64,000 nucleotides of DNA, taken from the NCBI GenBank assembly GCA_900764105.1, contig CAAFMS010000004.1, positions 1 through 64,000 on the forward strand, written 5' to 3'. The stretch comes from Clostridia bacterium. GTDB taxonomy: Bacteria; Bacillota; Clostridia; Christensenellales; Borkfalkiaceae. The first letter of the stretch is position 1. The number at the start of each line of letters is the position of its first letter. The notes under the pieces are model-generated. The model did not search any database and had not been told where the DNA came from. It saw nothing but the letters and a program-made list of their open reading frames with translations. Made by a program: the position numbers and the translations under genes. Below are positions 14,142 through 22,005 of this stretch, piece by piece.

Positions 14142-15806
14142 CTATTGCTTCTTTTGTGCATCGTCAAGTCTTTTAAAAAGATGCGACAAAATACTCAACA
14201 TGTCCAAACAATCTTTCTCTGTGAACAATCCTGTGTCTTTCAAGTCAGAAAGTTCTTCGTGGCTAACAACATTTCTTCCGCCACAAACAACTCCCATAGA
14301 TAAAAATTTTTGACCATCTTCTATATTATCTAATGTGGTTTTTTCAAAGGGAGTACCATTTGGACGCATTTTAAAGTTTGCAGTTGTTTCAAGTATTTTT
14401 TCTTTTCCAAATGCGTTGGAAACGATATCGCGATCCTCTGTTGCAGAAACTCCGGATTTGGTTTTTACGGCATTTTTATACCTTTTCATTGCTTCTTGAA
14501 AAGCAGCATAATAGTTTTGGTTCTTATAATATGTTTCGGCTGAATCTTGAACTTGTTTGTGCAAAAGGCGATAATGATAATATGTGTACGGCGGAATTAA
14601 GTCGTATACCGTGTGTACGACATCGGAGAAATCCGTATCGTCTATTTCAGGCTTGTCAGCAATTTTGTTAATTACTTTTGAAAGTTTGGGACGCACTTCA
14701 TCAGGGACTTTAGAATACCAATCGGAAATATTAACGCCTGTTTTTTCGGTATTATTATCTTCTTTAACTTTTTTTCTTTTCAAGCTCCAATCTTTTACCA
14801 AAAATCTAACTATGCTTTGTAAATAGCATTTTAATTTTTCCGCTTCAGGTAAATCCCAACTTATAGATTGTCTATCGGTAGAAATAAGATCCCCGCTAAA
14901 TTCATCAATAAAATCAGCATCAATCCACCCAGAAATGTATGAAAACGTATGTCCAGCTTCTGATACGCCGAAGAACCCGGGAGTATTAGCCAGCCTACCG
15001 TTTACATATAAAGTAATACCTCTCAGATCTTGTTTCATCGGTTTCTTCGATGATATAATTTTTCCTTTAAGGTCATTACTAAATTCATATTCTGTTTTAA
15101 GTTGTTTTGTAATGTCCGAAATATCCCACTCAAATTCTTTATCGATTCCTTCGTATTTCATCTCTTTTGTTAGCAAAATAGGTTTACTTTCATTTTTAGA
15201 AATTTTAATACAAAAATCTTCGCTATAACAATTAAATAATTTGGATAGAGAAATTGCCGTTTGTTCCAAGTCAAAATCGGTCACCCTGGACAACCGCGAT
15301 AATGTTATTTTTGTTCCTTTTTCGAAAACATTGTCTTTTTTTACCTGCTTTTCTTCCGGACGATATATTCCGGTAGACTCGCTCAAAATGTTATCCCAAT
15401 CCAAGGTAAAGACAGTTTTTGATGTTTCTCCGCATTTTGTAGTTTCAATACTGATCGTTTTTCCTATCCCGAAAAGAGCAAGTTTTCCCAGCCCTTTCTT
15501 GCCTGTAATTTTCCTTCCTTTTGAATTCGTTCGGCTGGTATCGGTATCACGCCGTTTTCTACCTATAACAAGAAAATTGTCTCTTACTTCGCTATAAGAC
15601 ATGCCATCGCCATCATCGGAAATTACTATTCTCTTGTCCGAGGAAATACTGTCGTATAATCTTATTTCGGCAATGCTCGCTCCCGCATCGTAAGCATTAG
15701 CGACTAACTCCGCTAAAGCGTATGGCAATTGAGAGTACATTTTAATTCCAAGATGCTCAATAGTCCTCGGATCAAATCTTAGTTGCAACTCATCTTTTTT
15801 CTCCAT
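14142..15806 (-). CDS. GHKL (MORC/MutL-type) ATPase
   Basis: 554 residues from the ATG at 15806 (AAGGAGA upstream). The N-terminal ATPase fold has the family boxes: ALAELVANAYDAGA (N box, about 30-45), ISDDGDGMSYSEV (DxGxG), GRKITGKKGLGKLALF (lid) and later strands, followed by a transducer-like and a helical C-terminal part. MORC-type GHKL ATPases are known from prokaryotic restriction-modification operons with C5 methylases, where they are thought to remodel or clamp DNA. Here it follows a C5 methylase by 18 bp. The usual Z1 and helicase partners are not present. Confidence 0.85.
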   Translation of the reverse strand: MEKKDELQLRFDPRTIEHLGIKMYSQLPYALAELVANAYDAGASIAEIRLYDSISSDKRIVISDDGDGMSYSEVRDNFLVIGRKRRDTDTSRTNSKGRKITGKKGLGKLALFGIGKTISIETTKCGETSKTVFTLDWDNILSESTGIYRPEEKQVKKDNVFEKGTKITLSRLSRVTDFDLEQTAISLSKLFNCYSEDFCIKISKNESKPILLTKEMKYEGIDKEFEWDISDITKQLKTEYEFSNDLKGKIISSKKPMKQDLRGITLYVNGRLANTPGFFGVSEAGHTFSYISGWIDADFIDEFSGDLISTDRQSISWDLPEAEKLKCYLQSIVRFLVKDWSLKRKKVKEDNNTEKTGVNISDWYSKVPDEVRPKLSKVINKIADKPEIDDTDFSDVVHTVYDLIPPYTYYHYRLLHKQVQDSAETYYKNQNYYAAFQEAMKRYKNAVKTKSGVSATEDRDIVSNAFGKEKILETTANFKMRPNGTPFEKTTLDNIEDGQKFLSMGVVCGGRNVVSHEELSDLKDTGLFTEKDCLDMLSILSHLFKRLDDAQKKQ

Positions 15807-15824
15807 AATAATCAAATCTCCTTA

Positions 15825-16877
15825 TCATATGTTTTCATCTAAATGCAGATGTATGCTTTCTCCGATTATTTCACCCAACCTAACGGGAACAGCATTTCCT
15901 ATGTGGCGTGCCACATCTCGCATGCAATAATCCGTGACATCCGGCGGAAAGAAATCATAATCTTTAGGGAATGTTTGTAACAGAGCGCCTTCTCTAAGAG
16001 ATAAGGCTCGATTCTGTTCGGGGTGTCCGTATCTCCCAGTACCGTAACAAAAAAACTGTGTCGTCATGGTCGGTCCGATTTTATCCCAAGACATTCTTCC
16101 GTAAACAGACGTATATGTTTGTCCCGAATCTTTTTTATGGCATTCACATCTTAACTCTTCAGGCCAATCCTTCCAGGTTCCTCCCGGAACGGATGCTCTG
16201 ATGCGTTTTAAGTTCGTTTCTGAAAGAGTTGCTGTCCGATGCAGTTTATCCAATTCGTAAATTTCTCCTGCTGCAATAGGCGGTAAACTCTCAATGAAAG
16301 GTCGAACCGTAATTTTTTTTCGATTATGAGTAGGAGGAATTAGTGCAATCTTTCCGATTTTGGAAGCTAAGAGAATAAATCTATGCCTATTTTGAGGAAT
16401 ACCATAATCAGGGCAGTATACAACATGTCCGCCATCGGTATAATAACCTTCGCTATTCAAAACGGCTACGAATCGTTGAAAGACTTCCGAATTCTTTAGT
16501 TCCGGAACATTTTCCATGGCAACGATTACAGGTTTTACCTCTGTAATTAGCCTTCCGAATTCAGATAAGAGGTCATATTTTGCATCGTTTTCACGTGGCG
16601 ATTTAACGAAACGCTTATAACTCATTGTTGAGAACGGTTGGCATGGTGCACACCCGACAAGTATTTTTTGAGCTCCTGGTGAATAACACTCGTTGATTTC
16701 ATTGCCCGATACTTCTTTAATATTTCTGCAATGGAACACTGTATTGTTATTGTGGCTATATGTATATTCGCATGTTTTATCGTTATCGAAACCAGCAACA
16801 ACGTCAAAGCCCGCTTGGCGTATTCCGCATGTAAGTCCTCCGACACCGCAAAACAAATCAACTACTTCAAAAGGCAT
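15825..16877 (-). CDS. C5 cytosine DNA methyltransferase (third)
   Basis: 350 residues with all main C5 motifs: VDLFCGVGGLTCG (I), GCAPCQPFS with the catalytic Cys (IV), MENVPEL (VI), QNRHRFILLA (VIII) and the GNAVP motif X near the end. The target-recognition region is about 185-270; its specificity cannot be read. It lies one base after the HNH gene (TGA-A-ATG) and 18 bp before the GHKL ATPase, so the HNH-methylase-GHKL trio is probably one system. Confidence 0.93.
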   Translation of the reverse strand: MPFEVVDLFCGVGGLTCGIRQAGFDVVAGFDNDKTCEYTYSHNNNTVFHCRNIKEVSGNEINECYSPGAQKILVGCAPCQPFSTMSYKRFVKSPRENDAKYDLLSEFGRLITEVKPVIVAMENVPELKNSEVFQRFVAVLNSEGYYTDGGHVVYCPDYGIPQNRHRFILLASKIGKIALIPPTHNRKKITVRPFIESLPPIAAGEIYELDKLHRTATLSETNLKRIRASVPGGTWKDWPEELRCECHKKDSGQTYTSVYGRMSWDKIGPTMTTQFFCYGTGRYGHPEQNRALSLREGALLQTFPKDYDFFPPDVTDYCMRDVARHIGNAVPVRLGEIIGESIHLHLDENI

Positions 16878-16878
16878 T

Positions 16879-17463
16879 TCATTTGTTCTCCGAATTAAGT
16901 TTTTCTTTTATCATATCATTTAATTTGTCACAAAACAATTGATCATCCTTTAATAGATTAATCATTTCATTTTTTCTTCGTAGATACTCGTTCCATAATT
17001 TATCCCCGAGTATTGTCTTATAATCTATCGGATCGGGGATTTTGTCAATATATTTAGATATGATTAAAAATCGGTTCTCAATTTGTTCATCTGTTAATCC
17101 TTCAGAGTGTAAACGCTCTACGTTTTTACTGCTTTTATACCAAGTTTTAAAATCTTGTGAACCTTTTGCGCTATTGCAAGCCGAACAACACGGAACTAAA
17201 TTTCTAATTTCTGTAATATATCCTGTAGGTAATCCGCCGGTAACTAAAGGTTTTACATGATCCATTGCATTTGCTTTGTCCAGGCAATATGCGCATTGCC
17301 CTTGTTCAAGATTCAATTCTTTAAAAAAACATTCTATTTCATTTTGTGAAGGATAAATATAAGGGGTAATGGCTATTGCAAAAGCGTTGCTAATAGTGGA
17401 TGTGCGGCTTTTTAAGTCGGATTTAGTCGGCAATTTAAATTTCTTGTTCATCTTTAGTGACAT
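16879..17463 (-). CDS. HNH endonuclease
   Basis: 194 residues. Central McrA-type HNH fold: CAYC (zinc Cys pair, about 58-61), AMDHVKPLVTGG, then NLVPCCSACNSAKGSQD with the second Cys pair and the final N/H positions. It is a likely restriction nuclease of the operon. Its start overlaps the end of the upstream C5 methylase by 29 bp and its stop touches the next methylase, so either methylase could protect against it. Confidence 0.85.
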   Translation of the reverse strand: MSLKMNKKFKLPTKSDLKSRTSTISNAFAIAITPYIYPSQNEIECFFKELNLEQGQCAYCLDKANAMDHVKPLVTGGLPTGYITEIRNLVPCCSACNSAKGSQDFKTWYKSSKNVERLHSEGLTDEQIENRFLIISKYIDKIPDPIDYKTILGDKLWNEYLRRKNEMINLLKDDQLFCDKLNDMIKEKLNSENK

Positions 17464-18379
17464 AAATATTTATTCTCTTTACAACTTCCACGCAAACCGT
17501 GTTGCCGGCTTGCTTGTATTGTTCGCGCTCGGGAACGGTGCTCGGGAAAGCAAATTCTTCCGGGAAACCTTGCAAAGCAAGGCATTCCGACGGAGTGATG
17601 TTGCGAATTCCGAAATTGTCTTTTATAATCGGTACTCTGTCGTAATACGTTCCCATATTTGCTTTCAGTGTAAACGAAATTCCTTCTTTGCTCGATTGAA
17701 TGCCGTAATCGGCAAAACGATAAAGTTGCTTTTCGTCCGAGATAAACTCGTTCAAACGCCGATATTTCGCCGATTCGGGCGGATAATAATATTTATCGCC
17801 CGCTTTTACAGACACGTCGATAACGTCGGTTATATGCTTTTCGAGCGGAACTTTTTCGGGAAAGGCAAACCTTTCGCAAGCGTTTCTATCGGCAAACGCG
17901 ACGATATAAGTTCTTGTTCTATGTTGCGGAACGCCGTAATCGCAAGCGTCTGCAATCAAATAGCGAATAAAATATCCTCGTCCCGCCAACTCGTTGTGAA
18001 TAACGTTAAAAGTCTTTCCTTTGTCGTGCTCGGGAAGGTTTGCCACGTTTTCCAAAAATACGACGGAAGGGTGCTTTTCGTCAATAACTTTTCCGATTTC
18101 AAAGAATAAATTACCGCGTTCGTCCGAGAATCCTTTTTGTTTTCCGCAAACCGAAAACGGCTGACACGGAAATCCGGCGGTAAGAATGTCGAAATCGGGA
18201 ATATCTTTTTTATCGATAGAGCGAATATCGCCTTCGACCAAAACCGCATCGGGGAAATTGTGCCGATAGGTCATACAAGCGTATTTATCTATATCGTTAG
18301 CCCATACGATTTCATGCCCGGCTTGCGTAAAGGCAAGGTCTATTCCGCCGATTCCGCAAAATAAACTGCATACTCGCAT
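17435..18379 (-). CDS. C5 cytosine DNA methyltransferase (second)
   Basis: 314 residues: CSLFCGIGGIDLAF (I), AGFPCQPFS (IV, catalytic Cys), LENVANL (VI), QHRTRTYIVAF (VIII), GNTVCVEV (X-like). Motif X is slightly unusual (GNTVC for GNSV). The start ATG shares one base with the stop of the HpaII-type nuclease (TAATG). It may supply a second strand or second specificity to the HpaII-type system, or serve the HNH nuclease that follows. Confidence 0.93.
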   Translation of the reverse strand: MRVCSLFCGIGGIDLAFTQAGHEIVWANDIDKYACMTYRHNFPDAVLVEGDIRSIDKKDIPDFDILTAGFPCQPFSVCGKQKGFSDERGNLFFEIGKVIDEKHPSVVFLENVANLPEHDKGKTFNVIHNELAGRGYFIRYLIADACDYGVPQHRTRTYIVAFADRNACERFAFPEKVPLEKHITDVIDVSVKAGDKYYYPPESAKYRRLNEFISDEKQLYRFADYGIQSSKEGISFTLKANMGTYYDRVPIIKDNFGIRNITPSECLALQGFPEEFAFPSTVPEREQYKQAGNTVCVEVVKRINIYVTKDEQEI

Positions 18380-19530
18380 TATCTTGTTTTTGAGTTGAAT
18401 CTGACCGACACGTTAAGCGGTAAATAATATTCTCCGCCGATTTTCTGAATTCGACTCCACGCGTATTTGTCGGCGCTAACATATTCAAAAAATGTGTTTC
18501 TGTACAAATAATCTCTGAAAGATTCTCTGTCGTTAGAGTGATAGCAGAGAATGTCGCCGTCGTCCATTACGACTATGTATCCGCCGTTGACTTGTTCTTT
18601 TCCGTCCCAAACTTTTCCCGCGGTCATTCCCGTAAAGCCTGCGATTAAAAAGTCTTTTAACGCCTTTTCGTAATAAACTTGCGGGTTCGTAACGTTAAGC
18701 GGATTTTCTTCCGCCATTCTTTCTACCGTTTCTTTTACGTTATGGTTGTCGTTGGCGGAAAGCAATCTGTCTTTTACGCACCAAGCCATAATTTTAGCCA
18801 TCGATTCTCTGATAAGAAATAAATTGTTTGCATAAATGGGATTTTGCGTTTTTGCGAACTCGGTCGATACTAAATGACTTGATAAATATTCCTTGCATTT
18901 TGACCAACCGCGACCGTCTTTTTCCGATATCGCGTTAAATTCTTCCATCATTGCGTCGTTGCAACCGGTAAGTTTATAAAGATATTGAGAAGAAGAACCG
19001 GCATTAAAAAGAGTAGGGTTTTGTCCGAATTTCGATTTAATCGAAAAGCCCAATATGGACACGATGGCGGTTTGTCCGTCTCTTACTTCGATAAATATAT
19101 CGTTTTTGCCGCCAAATTGTTTTTTCAATGCCTGAACGGCGGGTGCTTTCGGTTTGCTTACATATATTACGCTTGCAAAATCGCATACCGAATCGGGAGC
19201 GGGAACGGAATTGCCGCGTGCTTTCTTGATATTATCGAATAAAGTTGTGGCATTTTCGTTAAATTCGCTTGTGGGAATAACAGCAAATACTTCTTTGGAA
19301 TCTTGCGGTTTAATTGTAACCGTAGATTTTTCTTCGTCGATGATATATTCTAAAACTTGACTCGCGCATTCTTGGCGAATTACTTTTAAAATATCGAGAT
19401 AACTCTTATAATTTTTTTGCAGTAACTTGTCCGCGGTATATAATTTGCCTTCGCCGAGCAATTTCAACATAACGTAAAATTCCGCCCATTCGCCTTTATT
19501 CAGTTTCTTTCCCTTTATCGATTCAGTCAT
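18379..19530 (-). CDS. HpaII-family type II restriction endonuclease
   Basis: 383 residues. The N-terminal KLNKGEWAEFYVMLKLLGEG block and the central LGFSIKSKFGQNPTLFNAG block are characteristic of the HpaII family (recognition CCGG). The C-terminal GKEQVNGGYIVVMDDG also fits the family. It overlaps the HpaII-type methylase upstream by 8 bp and the second methylase by 1 bp, so expression is translationally coupled. CCGG specificity is inferred from the methylase and nuclease together. Confidence 0.88.
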   Translation of the reverse strand: MTESIKGKKLNKGEWAEFYVMLKLLGEGKLYTADKLLQKNYKSYLDILKVIRQECASQVLEYIIDEEKSTVTIKPQDSKEVFAVIPTSEFNENATTLFDNIKKARGNSVPAPDSVCDFASVIYVSKPKAPAVQALKKQFGGKNDIFIEVRDGQTAIVSILGFSIKSKFGQNPTLFNAGSSSQYLYKLTGCNDAMMEEFNAISEKDGRGWSKCKEYLSSHLVSTEFAKTQNPIYANNLFLIRESMAKIMAWCVKDRLLSANDNHNVKETVERMAEENPLNVTNPQVYYEKALKDFLIAGFTGMTAGKVWDGKEQVNGGYIVVMDDGDILCYHSNDRESFRDYLYRNTFFEYVSADKYAWSRIQKIGGEYYLPLNVSVRFNSKTR

Positions 19531-20524
19531 TTTTATCGAGTACCCCTTTGATTTTTTCCGCTATTGCTTGTATTACGGGAACCGTTACGCTGTTTCCGAA
19601 TTGTTTGTAAAGGTGAACGTCCGCCAAAACGAGTTTGTAATCGTCCGGAAAACCTTGCAGTCTTGCCCATTCTCTCGGAGTCATTTTTCGGATGCCGTCT
19701 TTGTTGATTTCTCCCTTAATGTGGGTGGTAGGCGTTAAATTCGTCTGTCTTTTATCTATGATCAAATTTCTTTCTCTGCCCATACCGCCGCATACAATTG
19801 CGCCCGATACGTCGTCGAGATCTCGAATTTCGTATCCGAAACCGTGTCCTTTCGCCGCGTGACGTTCTTTATGTCTGATAAGAGTATCCATATAGCAGGT
19901 GCTGAGATAATATTTCGCGGGAACGGGGTTTTCTTCCATAATATCGCGAATACGTTTTGTGTCGTCGGTTTTCGCGGGAAAGATAAATTCTTTCGGTGCG
20001 ATATCGTTTCTGAACGCAACGATATAAATACGTTCTCTGTTTTGCGGAACGCCGAAATTGCGACTGTTCAATATTTGCTCAAACGGAGTGTAACCGATTT
20101 CTTTAAGCGTTTCGGTGATAATCTCAAAAGTTCTGCCTTTGTCGTGAATAGTCAGACCTTTTACGTTTTCGCAGAAGATTACTTTCGGCTGCTTTTCGGC
20201 ACAAATTCTCGCCACGTCGAAAAACAACGTGCCGCGCGACATTCCTTTGTAATCGTCCTTAAATCCTTTGCGTTGTCCGGCAAGACTGAATGCTTGGCAA
20301 GGGAACCCCGCAAGACATATATCGAAGTCGGGAATATCCGTTTCCTTTATTTTCGTTATATCGCCGGCGATTTCGAAATCGTCGTGGAAATTCGCTTTAT
20401 ACGTCTTTTGAGCATATTCGTCCCATTCGCTGACGAATACCGTTTTCAATTCGTCGCCGAAAGCATTTTCGAACCCGAGCCGAATGCCGCCGATACCTGC
20501 GAATAAATCAATACTTTTTAACAT
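19523..20524 (-). CDS. C5 DNA methyltransferase of the M.HpaII type
   Basis: 333 residues from the ATG at 20524, chosen because GGAG lies 7 bases upstream; a start 33 bp earlier has none. Motifs: IDLFAGIGGIRLGF (I), AGFPCQAFS (IV), CENVKGL (VI), QNRERIYIVAF (VIII), FGNSVTVP (X). The recognition domain segment KERHAAKGHGFGYEI with CGGMGRERNLIID and RKMTPREWARLQGFPD closely resembles M.HpaII, so CCGG is the likely target. Confidence 0.94.
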   Translation of the reverse strand: MLKSIDLFAGIGGIRLGFENAFGDELKTVFVSEWDEYAQKTYKANFHDDFEIAGDITKIKETDIPDFDICLAGFPCQAFSLAGQRKGFKDDYKGMSRGTLFFDVARICAEKQPKVIFCENVKGLTIHDKGRTFEIITETLKEIGYTPFEQILNSRNFGVPQNRERIYIVAFRNDIAPKEFIFPAKTDDTKRIRDIMEENPVPAKYYLSTCYMDTLIRHKERHAAKGHGFGYEIRDLDDVSGAIVCGGMGRERNLIIDKRQTNLTPTTHIKGEINKDGIRKMTPREWARLQGFPDDYKLVLADVHLYKQFGNSVTVPVIQAIAEKIKGVLDKND

Positions 20525-20553
20525 TTTTATTCTCCGTTTTTTTGTAAGTTGAG

Positions 20554-20973
20554 TCAACCGTTTTTTCTGTTGTTATAAGCATGTTCGATTTTATCTGCGC
20601 ATTCTTGAAGATTCTTTTTGATTTCGAAATCCCAAAAGCGCATTACGAGCCAATCAAGTGAAATAAGTTCCTGCGTGACCTCGTAGTCATGTTCGATATT
20701 ACGCTCGATTTTAGGAATCCAATAATCGCGACGACTTTTAAAATCATCTTTTTGGTGTTCCCAATCATAACCGTGCCACATTTTCCCGTCAACGAAAACA
20801 GCGATTCTTGCTCCAAGGAATACAATATCGGGTTTGCCGTACAACTCTTTATAGTTTTTACGGTAGCGAAGTCCGCGCCGCCATAATTCCTTTCTAAGCA
20901 ATAATTCGGGTTTGGTGTCTTTGCCTTTGTTGCTTTTCATATTGCGGGAAATCTGTTCTTTCGTGTTAGCCAT
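20554..20973 (-). CDS. vsr: Vsr very-short-patch mismatch endonuclease
   Basis: 139 residues: RNMKSNKGKDTKPELLLRKE at the start, KPDIVF with the catalytic Asp (about 53), AVFVDGKMWHG and a DWEH segment, then RNIEHD and the LDWLVMRFWDFEI end. Vsr nicks 5' of T in T:G mismatches made when 5-methylcytosine deaminates, so it pairs naturally with the C5 methylases downstream. The first zinc-site Cys of E. coli Vsr (FWHxHxC) is changed here. It overlaps the XRE gene upstream by 8 bp. Confidence 0.92.
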   Translation of the reverse strand: MANTKEQISRNMKSNKGKDTKPELLLRKELWRRGLRYRKNYKELYGKPDIVFLGARIAVFVDGKMWHGYDWEHQKDDFKSRRDYWIPKIERNIEHDYEVTQELISLDWLVMRFWDFEIKKNLQECADKIEHAYNNRKNG

Positions 20974-21166
20974 TATTTTTGCCGAAAGTCAAGCCTTTCC
21001 GTTCGCATAAATCGCGGAAGGCCTTTTTTGCTTTTATGCTCGGCTCGGTTTTGCCTGTCTCCCATCTACAAACGGTAATGGGCGTAACGCCGAGTTCTAC
21101 GGCAATTTCTTCTTGCGTCATCAACAAATTTTCTCTTGCCGACTTGATTTTTTCTGAATAAGTCAT
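20966..21166 (-). CDS. XRE controller protein of the restriction operon
   Basis: 66 residues, almost entirely a Cro-type helix-turn-helix: LLMTQEEIAVELGVTPITVC with RWETGKTEP, then a short tail. Single-domain XRE proteins in first position of R-M operons act as controller (C) proteins that time nuclease expression. It is first in the minus-strand operon, 33 bp downstream of the -10 box. The dyad GAACATTTGTTC at 21262-21273 lies between the divergent promoters and may be its site. Confidence 0.85.
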   Translation of the reverse strand: MTYSEKIKSARENLLMTQEEIAVELGVTPITVCRWETGKTEPSIKAKKAFRDLCERKGLTFGKNNG

Positions 21167-21198
21167 ACTTGCACTCCGTCTAACATTTGCTTATCTTT

Positions 21199-21227
21199 AT
21201 TTTAACATTTTCTTGCCTTTCAGTCAA
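21199..21227 (-). promoter_or_regulatory. Promoter of the defence operon
   Basis: On the minus strand: TTGACT (21222-21227), 17-bp spacer, TAAAAT (21199-21204). It is the only clear promoter upstream of the contiguous XRE-to-HEPN gene run, so it probably serves about nine genes. Confidence 0.75.
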
Positions 21228-21261
21228 GAAGAAACTATCGCTTTAGCGAAAATAAAAACAA

Positions 21262-21273
21262 GAACATTTGTTC
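21262..21273. promoter_or_regulatory. Dyad between divergent promoters
   Basis: GAACATTTGTTC, 5-bp arms around TT, lies 8 bp upstream of the rightward -35 box and 34 bp upstream of the leftward one. It is a candidate operator for the controller protein. Confidence 0.45.
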
Positions 21274-21281
21274 GTATTTGC

Positions 21282-21310
21282 TTGACAACGGGTTTGATTT
21301 CCGGTATAAT
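21282..21310 (+). promoter_or_regulatory. Strong consensus promoter of the mob leader RNA
   Basis: TTGACA (21282-21287), exactly 17 bp, TATAAT (21305-21310): a perfect sigma-A consensus, stronger than any other in the window, driving a non-coding stretch. Confidence 0.85.
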
Positions 21311-21619
21311 ACTAAATACGAGAGTTGGGCGTTTGATATCGCTTAATCTCTCGTTGTATCGGGCGTGGAGAAATTGCCCGACCGTTCGTTCCCTTTCGGG
21401 AAATCGAATAGGTAGAATTACCGTCGCTTACCATAGAGTTGCTATTAAGTGTAGCAATTCCGCGACGGGCGTTGAAATCGTTAAAAAAGAGAGATTTCGA
21501 CGTGGGTTTTGTTGTGATACGATTTTTTAGATAAAATCGACTAAAAATTAAATAATCGGGATTAAAATCCGTGCGAAGAACGAGCCTATAAAGGCAACCG
21601 AAATCGCACGGGTTTTTTT
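21311..21619 (+). ncRNA. Structured RNA upstream of the relaxase region
   Basis: About 300 nt between a perfect promoter and an intrinsic terminator with no convincing coding frame. Visible stems include CGAGAG/CTCTCG, TCGGGC/GCCCGA, CCGTCGC/GCGACGG enclosing TTGCTA/TAGCAA, and CGT-GAAATC/GATTTC-ACG. It ends in the terminator at 21569-21619. No known RNA family was recognised. A 105-codon frame at 21213-21530 spans the promoter and is rejected. It could be a mobile-element regulatory RNA or an attenuator of the mob genes. Confidence 0.55.
21569..21619 (+). terminator. Intrinsic terminator of the leader RNA
   Basis: CCGTGCGA (21569-21576) pairs with TCGCACGG (21604-21611), with an internal GCCT-ATAA-AGGC hairpin, followed by seven T. 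Confidence 0.8.
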
Positions 21620-21637
21620 ATCCATAAATGCAAAATC

Positions 21638-21654
21638 GGAGGTGCATTATGTAA
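21638..21654 (+). other. Strong ribosome site followed by a start-stop pair
   Basis: GGAGG (21638-21642), six bases, then ATG immediately followed by TAA (21649-21654). A ribosome loading here would bind and terminate at once. It may be a mutated small gene or a genuine minimal ORF involved in translational control of downstream genes. Confidence 0.45.
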
Positions 21655-21741
21655 CGAAAATTAAAACTTAATACTTGTGTTTTAAGTCGGTGATAGAAAA
21701 AATATCAGCGGCTTTTTTGTCGTCTTTCGGGAGGTAAAACA

Positions 21742-21774
21742 ATGACAAATTACAATCAATATCGTCCGCCGTGA
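21742..21774 (+). CDS. 10-residue leader peptide ending Pro-Pro-stop
   Basis: GGGAGG at 21729-21734 is followed by an ATG at 21742 and the frame MTNYNQYRPP before TGA. A strong ribosome site before so short a frame, ending in two prolines right at the stop, suggests a stalling leader peptide upstream of the relaxase. No homolog was recognised. It could instead be the residue of a decayed gene. Confidence 0.4.
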   Translation: MTNYNQYRPP

Positions 21775-22005
21775 GCGATATAAAATTTTCACGACAAAAA
21801 TAATTTCAAAGGAGAGAACATTTATAAAAACTACATTAAAAACATTTCAATTTTCGTTCGTCTTGCTACGGCGAAGCCGTTACTTTTTAAACGGACACAA
21901 GCTCCCTGCAAGGGCGAACGGCACCAAACGCGAAGCGATTTGGTATAGTGAGTTATACCTTTTTGAAAAAGGTGTCAAAAACTATTTTTACGGAGGTGAT
22001 GAATT

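Noticed and set aside
21213..21530. A 105-codon plus-strand open frame
   Set aside because: It runs straight through the perfect promoter at 21282-21310, has no ribosome site, and its composition is not protein-like. The stretch is better read as a structured RNA.
21569..21619. Group II intron domain V
   Set aside because: The stem resembles one only superficially: the catalytic triad and bulge are absent, and it ends in a T-run typical of a terminator. No intron-encoded protein is present.
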